Of a stretch of DNA of 64,000 nt, positions 33,371 through 41,714 are shown one piece after another. Source of the DNA: Pseudarthrobacter phenanthrenivorans (GTDB taxonomy: Bacteria; Actinomycetota; Actinomycetes; Actinomycetales; Micrococcaceae). Both the position numbers and the translations under genes were made by a program. The stretch's first letter is position 1, and each line of letters opens with the position of its first letter. The notes under the pieces are model-generated. The model was not told the DNA's origin, made no database searches, and was given only the letters and a program-made list of their open reading frames with translations. The stretch is from contig NZ_JWTB01000033.1 of assembly GCF_000813845.1 (NCBI RefSeq), forward strand, positions 1 to 64,000, read 5' to 3'.

Positions 33371-34548
33371 AAGGATTGACCCCCATGACTGCACTTGCAC
33401 CGGCTGAACAGCTGCGGCCCGAAGCACCCCAGGCCGAGGAAGCCAAGGACGCCGCCGAGTCGCCGCTGGAGGGTTTCCGCATCGGCGTAACCTCGGACCG
33501 CCGCTCGCGGGACCTCATCGAGGCCCTCGAACGCCGGGGCGCCGAGGTGCTGCACGCGCCTGCCCTGAAGATTGCCCCCGTCCAGGAGGATATGCGCCTC
33601 ATCGAGGACACCAAAGCCATCATCGCCGCCAAGCCGGACCTGTGCATCGCAACCACCGCCTACGGCATGCGCCGGTGGTGCGAGGCCGCGGACTCCTTCG
33701 GGATCGGCGACGAACTGCTCGAAACGCTGGGCAGCTGCCGCATGTTCGTCCGGGGACCCAAAGCCCGCGGCGCCGTGCGCGCCGCGGGTCTTGCCGACGT
33801 CGGCATCAGCAGCGACGAAACCACGTCCACCCTGGTGGACATGCTGCTCACCGAAGGCGTCCGCGGCAAGACCGTGGCCATGCAGCTGCACGGCTACACC
33901 GACGTCCGGCAGATCGAACGGCTGCGGATGTCCGGCGCCACCGTCCTGACCGTCACGCCCTACCGCTGGGTAAAGCCCGACGGCGAGGACAAGCTGCCGC
34001 GGCTGATCGAAGCGGCCTGCAGCGGCAACCTGGACGTGCTGACCTTCACCAGCGCCCCCGCAGTGGACGCGATGTGGAGCACGGCCCATGAGATGGGCCT
34101 CTACAAGCAGCTGGTGGAAAGCCTGAAACTGAACGTGACCACCGCCGTGGTGGGCCCCGTCACGGCCCAGCCGCTCCTGGACGCCGGCGTGACGCCGCTG
34201 ATTCCCGAGCGGTTCCGCATGGGTGCCCTCATCCGGCTGGTCTGCGAGCACCTGGCGCTGAACCATGTCCGGCGGCTGGATACCCGCTCCGGTAACATCG
34301 AGCTCCGCGGGCGCAGCCTGCGCATCGACGGCCAGCAGGTGGAACTGGCGCCTGCTCCCCTGCTGCTCCTGCGCGCACTGCTCGGCGCCGGCGGTGCGGT
34401 CCTGTCGCGGGAGTCGCTGTCCGACCTGCTGGAGCTGCGCGGTTCCGTGCACGCGCTGGACATGACCGTCAGCAGGCTGCGGTCCGCGCTTCCCGACGGC
34501 AAGCTCATCGAAACGGTGGTCAAGCGCGGCTACCGGATCCGGGTCTGA
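33367..34548 (+). CDS. nnaR: HemD-like / winged-helix fusion regulator of nitrate-nitrite assimilation
   Basis: A 393-aa protein combining a uroporphyrinogen-III synthase-like domain (about residues 35-270; IGVTSDRRSRDLIEALERRG at its start, LTFTSAPAVDAMW) with a C-terminal OmpR-type winged helix (about 295-393; VSRLRSALPDGKLIETVVKRGYRIRV). This is the architecture of NnaR, known in Streptomyces and Mycobacterium as a co-activator with GlnR of nitrite assimilation genes. Location in the nirB-cobA operon supports that role over a biosynthetic HemD. It could sense a tetrapyrrole. An alternative ATG at 33385 has a better-spaced AAAGGA site. Confidence 0.82.
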   Translation: MKGLTPMTALAPAEQLRPEAPQAEEAKDAAESPLEGFRIGVTSDRRSRDLIEALERRGAEVLHAPALKIAPVQEDMRLIEDTKAIIAAKPDLCIATTAYGMRRWCEAADSFGIGDELLETLGSCRMFVRGPKARGAVRAAGLADVGISSDETTSTLVDMLLTEGVRGKTVAMQLHGYTDVRQIERLRMSGATVLTVTPYRWVKPDGEDKLPRLIEAACSGNLDVLTFTSAPAVDAMWSTAHEMGLYKQLVESLKLNVTTAVVGPVTAQPLLDAGVTPLIPERFRMGALIRLVCEHLALNHVRRLDTRSGNIELRGRSLRIDGQQVELAPAPLLLLRALLGAGGAVLSRESLSDLLELRGSVHALDMTVSRLRSALPDGKLIETVVKRGYRIRV

Positions 34549-34667
34549 CGTGGCCGCACCTGAGGCAGCCGCACCTGGCCACCCCGCGTCTGACGCTGCC
34601 GCATGGCCCGGGCACGGGGTGGATTGTGTCGCGCGGGCACGGAATGAGAGGTGCGTCACCGGTTCTG

Positions 34668-34681
34668 TTACCGGCCGGTAA
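34668..34681. promoter_or_regulatory. 14-bp palindrome TTACCGGCCGGTAA
   Basis: A perfect 14-bp palindrome about 65 bp upstream of the predicted -10 box for the FAD reductase gene, and about 120 bp after the nnaR stop. Its arms resemble the SDR-promoter palindrome at 4042-4057. It is a possible second operator for the reductase gene. Confidence 0.4.
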
Positions 34682-34709
34682 ATACTGGCGAACAGGGGCC
34701 CGCTGAACG

Positions 34710-34736
34710 GCAACTGCGGGGAAACACGCCGGAAAA
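34710..34736 (+). promoter_or_regulatory. GlnR-type box upstream of the FAD reductase
   Basis: GCAAC-n6-GAAAC-n6-GAAAA keeps the 11-bp period. TACGCT (34747-34752) follows after exactly 10 bases, as at narK and nirB, which strengthens an otherwise partial match. Confidence 0.6.
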
Positions 34737-34807
34737 AGCGCAGGCCTACGCTGGGTCCCATCACGAAGTTCCGGCCGCTCTCCGGCCGCCAGCGAAAGGG
34801 CCAGCAC

Positions 34808-35680
34808 ATGTCCGCTCCGGCACCCTCCACGTCCACCTCCACCGCAACCCGCATCGTCATTGCCGGCGCCGGACCCGCCGCCCAGGCCCTGGTGGCGCAA
34901 CTGGACCGCGCCCGGTTCACCGGCACCATCACGGTGCTCAGCAACCGGGACGATGCTCCGGACGGGCTGCTGGAATTGGCCTTGCTCCCCCAGGTCTCCG
35001 TCCGCTTCGGCCAGCCCGCCAGCCACATTGATGCCGCGAACCGGACCGTGGCAACCGCCGACGGCATGGAATTCGCGTACGACCAGCTGGTCATCGCCAC
35101 CGGCTCGGCGCCCGTCGCCAACCCTGTGGACGGCGCGGCGCAGTGCCTGAGCTACTCCACCATCGACGACGCCCCGCGCATTGCCGAAGGCGTGCAGGAA
35201 GTGGCCAGGGAACTGGGCCGGCGCCCGGTCGGGATCCTGGTGGGGACCGGTGCAGCGGCGGGGCAGGCGGAGGCAGTGCTGCGTGCCAAGGGCGTGCGGC
35301 CCATCCGAACCACCGCCCGGCCTGCCGCGGTCATCCCCGCCGTCGTTTCCGGCGGATCCGCTTCCTCCCTTGCTGCCTCCGCCGTGGTCTTCGAAGACGG
35401 CAGCAGCATGACCGGCGACCTGGTGGTCCTGGCGGAGGAACGGGTATCCCGGGACGACCTCGCTGCCAGTGCGGGCCTGCACACGGCCCCCGGCGGCGGC
35501 ATCGTGATCAGCAGGGACTTCCGCACCTCGGTTCCGGGCATCTGGGCCATCGGTGACGCCGCAGCGTTCGACGGCGTGCGGCTGGGCCTGCTGGTGGCGG
35601 CCGCGTCCGCGGCAGGCGCCTGCGCCACCCAGTTGCTGACCGCGGCATCGGCACGGCCGGTCCTGCAGGCTGCTGCCTGA
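34808..35680 (+). CDS. Short NirB-like FAD-dependent oxidoreductase
   Basis: A 290-aa pyridine-nucleotide-disulfide-type flavoprotein with RIVIAGAGPAAQALVAQL (FAD), VIATGSAPVA, GILVGTGAAAGQAEAVL (degenerate NAD motif) and GIWAIGDAAAFDG (FAD-closing). It resembles the first part of NirB but has no iron-sulfur or siroheme domains and is shorter than usual (about 400 aa) reductases of the fold. A GAAAGGG site precedes the ATG. The promoter carries a GlnR-type box, so it belongs to the nitrogen regulon; its electron acceptor is unknown. Confidence 0.8.
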   Translation: MSAPAPSTSTSTATRIVIAGAGPAAQALVAQLDRARFTGTITVLSNRDDAPDGLLELALLPQVSVRFGQPASHIDAANRTVATADGMEFAYDQLVIATGSAPVANPVDGAAQCLSYSTIDDAPRIAEGVQEVARELGRRPVGILVGTGAAAGQAEAVLRAKGVRPIRTTARPAAVIPAVVSGGSASSLAASAVVFEDGSSMTGDLVVLAEERVSRDDLAASAGLHTAPGGGIVISRDFRTSVPGIWAIGDAAAFDGVRLGLLVAAASAAGACATQLLTAASARPVLQAAA

Positions 35681-35804
35681 GCTGGGCCCGAAGGGCCGCC
35701 TGCCCGTGCCCGGACACCCTGCGCCTGGACACGCCGCGCTGTGACAAGATGGTTCCCGAAACCGAGTCAACGCCAGGCCTCCGCGGCCCTTCGAGAGGAC
35801 CATC

Positions 35805-36524
35805 ATGAGCAACGAAGCCACCGTGCACCCAGGCACCGACCAGCCTGCCGGACCCGCGGACATCGCCTCCTTCATCGACCACACGCTGCTCAAGCCCGAG
35901 GCCTCCGAAGCGGACGTGCTGAAGGTCTGCGCCGAAGCCGCCGAGTACGGGTTCAAGTCTGTCTGCGTCAACCCCATCTGGGTCAAGACCGTCACCACCG
36001 CCCTCAAGGGTTCCGGTGTCCTGGCCTGCTCCGTGGTGGGCTTTCCGCTGGGGGCAACGCCCACCGACGTGAAGTCCTTCGAAGCCCGCGGCGCCGTGCT
36101 GGACGGCGCGGATGAGGTTGACATGGTGATCAACATCGCCGCCGCCCGGGCCGGGGACAAGGGTGCGCTGGTGGAGGACATTGCCGCCGTTGCCGAAACG
36201 GTGCACGCGGGCGGCGCCATCCTGAAAGTCATCATCGAAACGGCCCTCCTGACGGATGAGCAGAAGGTGCTGGCCTGCCAGGCGGCCGTGGAGGCCGGGG
36301 CCGACTTCGTCAAGACGTCAACCGGGTTCAACGGCGGCGGCGCAACCGTGCATGACGTGGCCCTGATGCGCAGGACGGTGGGCCCGGACCTGGGCGTCAA
36401 GGCCTCCGGCGGTGTGCGGTCCCTGGCTGACGCGCAGGCTATGATTGCAGCAGGTGCAACACGTATTGGTGCCAGCTCCGGGATTGCCATCGTCAAGGGT
36501 GAACAGGGTTCAGCCGCTTACTGA
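35805..36524 (+). CDS. deoC: Deoxyribose-phosphate aldolase
   Basis: A 239-aa class I aldolase that cleaves 2-deoxyribose 5-phosphate to acetaldehyde and glyceraldehyde 3-phosphate. The Schiff-base lysine lies in ADFVKTSTGF, with FIDHTLLKPEA at the N-terminus and GVRSLADAQAM near the end. GAGAGGA precedes the ATG. It complements the purine nucleoside phosphorylase and phosphosugar mutase encoded 8 kb upstream in deoxynucleoside breakdown, and a small membrane protein gene follows it closely. Confidence 0.95.
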   Translation: MSNEATVHPGTDQPAGPADIASFIDHTLLKPEASEADVLKVCAEAAEYGFKSVCVNPIWVKTVTTALKGSGVLACSVVGFPLGATPTDVKSFEARGAVLDGADEVDMVINIAAARAGDKGALVEDIAAVAETVHAGGAILKVIIETALLTDEQKVLACQAAVEAGADFVKTSTGFNGGGATVHDVALMRRTVGPDLGVKASGGVRSLADAQAMIAAGATRIGASSGIAIVKGEQGSAAY

Positions 36525-36575
36525 CCGGCACCGGAAGCCGCCACAGATGACGCCCCCCGGGGCCGAGGAGGAAAC

Positions 36576-36839
36576 ATGTCCAGCCAGATCAACGCGTCCA
36601 GCCGGGACTCGGCGTCCAACCAGGAAGCCGTCCGGACCCCGCAGAACGAGAACACCCTGGCGGGCAGCCTGGTCCTCTTCGTGGTCTGCTTTGCCCTGTT
36701 CCTGGGCGCCATCTATTCGCTGTCCTTCCTCACGTTGGACAACCCGTGGCCCATGGCCGTGTGCCTGCTCCTCTTTGCGCTGGCGTTCTGGATTCCGCTG
36801 ACTGTCTTCGGCCGCTCCGACTCCGCCGGCGAGCACTAA
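36576..36839 (+). CDS. Small two-span membrane protein
   Basis: An 87-aa protein with a polar N-terminus (residues 1-28) and two membrane spans (about 30-50, LAGSLVLFVVCFALFLGAIY; and 58-77, WPMAVCLLLFALAFWIPLTV). GAGGAGGAAAC precedes the ATG at ideal spacing. It lies 51 bp after deoC and is probably co-transcribed. No characterised family is recognised. Confidence 0.75.
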   Translation: MSSQINASSRDSASNQEAVRTPQNENTLAGSLVLFVVCFALFLGAIYSLSFLTLDNPWPMAVCLLLFALAFWIPLTVFGRSDSAGEH

Positions 36840-36862
36840 GCTCCACGCAAGTACCAGCATCC

Positions 36863-36893
36863 AAAGGACCCCGGACACTGTCCGGGGTCCTTT
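36863..36893. terminator. Bidirectional intrinsic terminator with duplicated arm
   Basis: A perfect 14-bp stem (AAAGGACCCCGGAC and its complement) with a 3-nt loop and A/T-rich ends, between convergent genes. Its descending arm is the first copy of the tandem array that follows. Confidence 0.8.
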
Positions 36894-36952
36894 GCTGTTC
36901 TGGGTCCTTTGCTGTTCTGGGTCCTTTGCTGTCCGGGGTCCTTTGCTGTCCG
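36885..36952. repeat. Tandem 17-bp repeat, four copies
   Basis: GGGTCCTTTGCTGT plus TCT or CCG is repeated at 36885, 36902, 36919 and 36936, an exact 17-bp period. The unit is the 3' arm of the preceding terminator plus a 7-base spacer. Copies differ only in the last three bases. Confidence 0.9.
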
Positions 36953-36972
36953 CTGCCAGCCGCTGAAGGAGC

Positions 36973-37785
36973 CTAGAACAAGAGCCTGATCCAGGCACCC
37001 GCTGCGGCCGCCACCGGTCCCCAGTGGTGCTGGGCGATGGCCCACCCCGCCATGGACATGCCCACCATGGCGTACGCACTCACGGGGATCAGCACCAGCC
37101 ATTCCCGTTTGGAACCGGCCCGCCCGAGCAGGGGCACGGACAGGGCGCCGTTGGGCCGCCACACATTCCGCAGCAACGGCAGGCGGCGCATGGGCTTCGG
37201 CGGCCGGACCACCAGTGGCCACAGCAGCGGCACTCCCCCGGTGGTGATGAGGTCGCCCACGATGTGCACCACCACGCCAATCAGCATGGACGTGGGCAGC
37301 CAGGTCCATTGTTCCGGCGCGTACACCGTCACCAGGCCCGCCATGACCAGCGCGAAGATCCAGTTCGAGACGAACCCGCTTTTGGGAAAGAGTTTCAACG
37401 CCTTCGCTGCGATGTTGATCAGGAACATACACAGCAGTCCCGCGCCCACCGACAACCTCCCCCAGCCGGTGTCCATGTGCACCTGTGACGCCAGGCCGGC
37501 CAGGAACACGAACACGGCCGCTCCCAGGATCGAATGCGTGCCCTGCCGGTGCCCGCCGCTGGCGTTTTCAATGCCGCGTGCGATCGCGTTGGACAGCGGC
37601 GGCAGCGAGTGCGCCACGGTGCTGGACCGGTGGTCCCAGTCGCAGACCAACGCGGTACCGGCGGTGGCCATGCCGCCGATGAGGATGCCGGTGGGATCCA
37701 GCGGGTACCAGCCCAGGGTGTAGGGTCCGGTGGACGCAACAGCTACCCACGCCGCGGCTCCCGACGCGGCGTGATGACCTCCCAT
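36973..37785 (-). CDS. YdjM-type membrane metal-dependent hydrolase
   Basis: A 270-aa polytopic membrane protein of the PF04307 (YdjM/LexA-regulated) hydrolase group, with the N-terminal MGGHHAASGAA and CDWDHRSSTVAHS metal-binding His/Asp cluster, GHRQGTHS, and HIVGDLITTGGVPLLWPL. Six or so hydrophobic segments are visible. An ATG at 37785, 6 nt after the mfd stop, has an AGGA site; a TTG one codon upstream is the alternative. The E. coli homologue is DNA-damage-inducible, and co-transcription here with mfd makes a repair-linked expression plausible but unproved. Confidence 0.8.
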   Translation of the reverse strand: MGGHHAASGAAAWVAVASTGPYTLGWYPLDPTGILIGGMATAGTALVCDWDHRSSTVAHSLPPLSNAIARGIENASGGHRQGTHSILGAAVFVFLAGLASQVHMDTGWGRLSVGAGLLCMFLINIAAKALKLFPKSGFVSNWIFALVMAGLVTVYAPEQWTWLPTSMLIGVVVHIVGDLITTGGVPLLWPLVVRPPKPMRRLPLLRNVWRPNGALSVPLLGRAGSKREWLVLIPVSAYAMVGMSMAGWAIAQHHWGPVAAAAGAWIRLLF

Positions 37786-37791
37786 CAAGTC

Positions 37792-40700
37792 CTAGCTCAC
37801 CGCCAGCGGCGCGTCGGAGAAAATGTTGCGGATGACGCCGTTGGCCCACTCCAGGATTTCGGCGTCCTGCAGGTCCCTGCCGCCGATCCGGGCCGTCTTC
37901 GGCTTGGGTATGAGGATGGCGTCCAGGGCCGGCTTGGACTGCGAGCCCGGGTACATCCGGTTCAGCCGCATGGTCTTGGATTCCGGGAGCGATGCCGGGG
38001 AGAACTTGATGAAGTTTCCCTGCAGCGCGACGTCGGACAGACCGGCCTCGCGGGCCGCGACCCGGAAGCGCGCCACGGCCACCAGGTTCTGGGCCGGCAG
38101 CGGAAGCTCGCCGTAGCGGTCCACGAGTTCGGCCTGCACCTCGTCAATGGCCTCGTCCGTCAGCGCGGCGGCAAGCTTCCGGTAGGCTTCCAGCCGCAGC
38201 CGTTCGCCGGGGACGTAGTCGTGCGGCAGGTGCGCGTTGACCGGAAGCTCAATCTTCATCTCGGCGGCCTTTTCCTCGGCCTCGCCGCGGAAGTCCGCCA
38301 CGGCTTCGCCCACCAGGCGGATGTACAGGTCGAATCCCACGCCCTGGATGTGTCCTGACTGCTCCCCGCCGAGCAGGTTGCCTGCCCCGCGGATCTCCAG
38401 GTCCTTCATGGCCAGCTGCATGCCGGCACCGAGTTCGTTGTGCGCAGCAACGGCCTTGAGCCGCTCCAGCGCCACCTCGCCCAGTGGTTTCTCGGACGGG
38501 TACAGGAAGTACGCATAGGCGCGTTCCCGGCCCCGGCCCACACGGCCGCGGAGCTGGTGCAGCTGGGACAGGCCGTACTTGTCCGCCCCGTCCACGATCA
38601 GGGTGTTGGCGTTGGAGATGTCCAGCCCGGTCTCGATGATGGTGGTGCAGACCAGGACGTCGAATCTCTTCTCCCAGAAGTCCACGATGATCTGCTCCAG
38701 GCGGCTCTCGGACATCTTGCCGTGTGCCACCTCCACCCTGGCTTCCGGGACCAGTTCACGGATCTTCGCGGCTGTCCGTTCGATGGTGGAGACGCGGTTG
38801 TGGACGAAGAAGACCTGGCCCTCGCGCATCAGCTCGCGGCGGATGGCGGCGGAGGTCTGCTTGTCCGTGTACGGGCCCACGTAGGTCAGCACCGGGTGCC
38901 GTTCCTCCGGTGGGGTGGCGAGCGTTGAGGTTTCCCGGATCCCGGTCAGCGACATTTCCAGGGTGCGCGGAATGGGGGTGGCACTCATGGCCAGCACATC
39001 CACGTTGGTGCGCATCTTTTTCAGCGCTTCCTTGTGCTCGACGCCGAACCGCTGCTCCTCGTCCACGATCACCAGGCCAAGGTCCTTGAACTCGAAATCC
39101 TTGGCCAGCAGCCTGTGGGTGCCGATCACCACGTCCACGGCTCCGCTCTTGACGCCTTCGGCCGTTTCCTTTGCCTCCTTGGCGCTCTGGAACCGGGACA
39201 GCGGGCGGACGCGGAGCGGGAAGCCGGAGAAGCGTTCGGTGAATGTTTCATAGTGCTGCTGGGCCAGCAGCGTGGTGGGCACCAGCACGGCCACCTGCTT
39301 ACCGTCCTGCACCGCCTTGAACGCGGCGCGGACCGCGATCTCGGTCTTGCCGTAGCCGACGTCGCCGGACACCAACCGGTCCATGGGGATTTCCCGCTCC
39401 ATGTCCGCCTTGACCTCGTTGATGGTGGTCAGCTGGTCGGGCGTCTCGACGTAGGGGAAGGCTTCCTCCAGTTCGCGCTGCCAGGGGGTGTCGGGGCCAA
39501 ACGCATGCCCGCGGGACGCCATCCGGGCCGAGTACAGCCGGATCAGCTCACCGGCGATCTCCTTGACGGCCTTGCGGGCCTTGGACTTGGTGCTGGCCCA
39601 GTCCGCGCCGCCCATTTTGCTCAGGACCGGGGTGTCGCCGCCAACGTAGCGGGTCACCTGGTCCAACTGGTCGGTGGGAACGAACAGGCGGTCGCCGGGT
39701 GCACCGCGCTTGGCGGGCGCGTATTCCAGGACCAGGTATTCGCGCACCCCGTCGCCGCCGCCAGCCACCTTGCGCTGGATGAGCTCCACGAACCGGCCGA
39801 TGCCGTGCTGCTCGTGCACCACATGGTCGCCCGCCACCAGCTGCAGGGGGTCGACGGCGTTGCGGCGCTTGGAGGGCATCCGCCGCATGTCCTTGGTGGA
39901 CCCGGCAGAGGTGCGGCCCAGCAGGTCGGCTTCGGTGAGCAGGCCGAGTTTGAGACCGTCCAGGACGAAACCACGGCCGACGACGGCAGTGGTCACCTCG
40001 ATGATGCCCGGCTGGGGCTCGTGGTCCAGGCTGTCCACGCGGGCACACGGGATGTCGTTTTCGTGGAAAAGTTCCGCCAGGCGCTGGGCCGGCCCGGGGC
40101 CTTCGGTGGCCACCACGATCCGCCACTGGTCCCGGACATGGGAGCCGATAAAGTCCATCATCTCCGCCACGTCCCCCTGGTAGCCGCGGGGTTCCCGGGC
40201 GTGCAGGTTCAGGACGTCGATCTCGGGGAGCAGTTCCGCGTCCTGCGCCAGGGACGTGATGGACCACCAGGACACCCCGTGGGCCAGGGCCGATCCGCGG
40301 GTTTCAGCCAGCGAGCGGAAGCTCGCCGAATGCAGCGCCGCGCTGGCCTGCGAGCTGAGGTCCAAGGGAGCGGCCCCGCCGTCGGACGCGGTGGACCAGG
40401 CGGCCTCGAGGAACTCCTCGTTGGTGGCGGCGAGGTCGTGTGCGCGGGTGCGGACCTTCTCCGGTTCGACCACCACGGCGATCGAATCCGCCGGCAGCTG
40501 GTCCACGAACGGGACCATGGCATCCACCAGCACCGGAGCGAGGGATTCCATGCCCTCCACGGCAATGCCGCCGGCGATCTTTTCCAGCATGTCCGCCGCA
40601 GCAGGAAGCTGGGCCTTCAGGGTGGCTGCCCGGGACATGACCGATGGGGTGATGAGGATCTCCCGGCACGGCGGGGCGTGCAGTTCGGTGGGGTGGTGGA

Positions 40701-41502
40701 TGCCCGGAGCGGACAGCGAGCGCTGGTCGGCCACGGCGAACCAGCGCATCTGGTCCACTTCGTCCCCGAAAAACTCGACGCGGATGGGGTGGTCCTCGGT
40801 GGGCGGGAAGACGTCGATGATGCCGCCGCGGACGGCGAATTCGCCGCGGTGGGTCACCATGTCCACGCGCGCATAGGCGGCATCGGCGAGGCTCTTCACC
40901 ACGCTGGTGAACGGAACGTCCTGGCCTACTTTGAGGGTGACCGGGACCAGGTCCCCCAGGCCCGCCACGACGGGCTGGACCACGGCGCGGACGGGAGCGA
41001 CGACGACGCGCAGCCGCCCCGCCGTCGAACTTTCCGGATGTGCCAGCCGGCGCAGCACGGACAGCCGCCGGCCCACCGTGTCCGAGCGCGGCGACAACCG
41101 TTCGTGCGGGAGGGTTTCCCAGCTGGGAAATTCGGCGACGGCGTCTGCCGGCAGGTAGGCCCGCAGCGCTGCGGCCAGGTCCTCGGCCTCGCGGCCGGTG
41201 GCGGTGACCGCCAGCACCACGCCGGGTTCCGCGCCGTCGGCCGTTGCAGTGAGGCCGTCCGCCATCTCCGCGAGGAGGACGGGCCGCAGGCCGGCGGGGG
41301 CACTGATCTGGTAGTCCTGCCCCCGGACGGCGAAGCCCCTGGCGGCCTCGGCCCGGACGCGTCTGAACGTCTGGTCCGGCTCGAGGGCGCGGCGCAGCCC
41401 GTCCAGTGCCGGGCCCCGGCCTGCTGTGCCCGTGCCGGTCTTGCCTGTGCTGGTCTTGCCGGTGCTGGATTTGCCGGCGGCGGACGGGCCGGAAAGACTC
41501 AT
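37792..41502 (-). CDS. mfd: Transcription-repair coupling factor
   Basis: A 1236-aa translocase that removes RNA polymerase stalled at DNA damage and recruits UvrA. The UvrB-like N-terminal region, the RNAP-interaction (CarD-like) domain with HGIGRFVELIQRK, the RecG-like helicase motifs (GDVGYGKTEIA, DEEQRFG, SATPIPRTL) and the TRCF C-terminal domain are all present. The first 30 residues are low complexity (SSTGKTSTGKTGTGTAGRG) with TGK repeats. ACAGGAG precedes the ATG at 41502, which decides against longer in-frame starts. Confidence 0.95.
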   Translation of the reverse strand: MSLSGPSAAGKSSTGKTSTGKTGTGTAGRGPALDGLRRALEPDQTFRRVRAEAARGFAVRGQDYQISAPAGLRPVLLAEMADGLTATADGAEPGVVLAVTATGREAEDLAAALRAYLPADAVAEFPSWETLPHERLSPRSDTVGRRLSVLRRLAHPESSTAGRLRVVVAPVRAVVQPVVAGLGDLVPVTLKVGQDVPFTSVVKSLADAAYARVDMVTHRGEFAVRGGIIDVFPPTEDHPIRVEFFGDEVDQMRWFAVADQRSLSAPGIHHPTELHAPPCREILITPSVMSRAATLKAQLPAAADMLEKIAGGIAVEGMESLAPVLVDAMVPFVDQLPADSIAVVVEPEKVRTRAHDLAATNEEFLEAAWSTASDGGAAPLDLSSQASAALHSASFRSLAETRGSALAHGVSWWSITSLAQDAELLPEIDVLNLHAREPRGYQGDVAEMMDFIGSHVRDQWRIVVATEGPGPAQRLAELFHENDIPCARVDSLDHEPQPGIIEVTTAVVGRGFVLDGLKLGLLTEADLLGRTSAGSTKDMRRMPSKRRNAVDPLQLVAGDHVVHEQHGIGRFVELIQRKVAGGGDGVREYLVLEYAPAKRGAPGDRLFVPTDQLDQVTRYVGGDTPVLSKMGGADWASTKSKARKAVKEIAGELIRLYSARMASRGHAFGPDTPWQRELEEAFPYVETPDQLTTINEVKADMEREIPMDRLVSGDVGYGKTEIAVRAAFKAVQDGKQVAVLVPTTLLAQQHYETFTERFSGFPLRVRPLSRFQSAKEAKETAEGVKSGAVDVVIGTHRLLAKDFEFKDLGLVIVDEEQRFGVEHKEALKKMRTNVDVLAMSATPIPRTLEMSLTGIRETSTLATPPEERHPVLTYVGPYTDKQTSAAIRRELMREGQVFFVHNRVSTIERTAAKIRELVPEARVEVAHGKMSESRLEQIIVDFWEKRFDVLVCTTIIETGLDISNANTLIVDGADKYGLSQLHQLRGRVGRGRERAYAYFLYPSEKPLGEVALERLKAVAAHNELGAGMQLAMKDLEIRGAGNLLGGEQSGHIQGVGFDLYIRLVGEAVADFRGEAEEKAAEMKIELPVNAHLPHDYVPGERLRLEAYRKLAAALTDEAIDEVQAELVDRYGELPLPAQNLVAVARFRVAAREAGLSDVALQGNFIKFSPASLPESKTMRLNRMYPGSQSKPALDAILIPKPKTARIGGRDLQDAEILEWANGVIRNIFSDAPLAVS

Positions 41503-41714
41503 GGCAGAAACTCCTGTGGTGTTCATGGGGATCGCAGGCAACGCGAAAACCCGAAATTCGCTGCGAATCCCGGGTATACCCAGCCTACCGCGCAGGAGCG
41601 ACATGGCGGGGCGGCGGCTGCGGGCCTAGGCTGGCAGGGCCACGCCAAATTCGATCGGAACAGCCGTCCGGACGGGCTGCCGCTCCGAACCCCTTGGGAC
41701 GAACAGGAGCCAGC

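Noticed and set aside
36885..36952. CRISPR array
   Set aside because: Units of 17 bp are contiguous without spacers, only four copies, and derive from a terminator arm; no cas genes.
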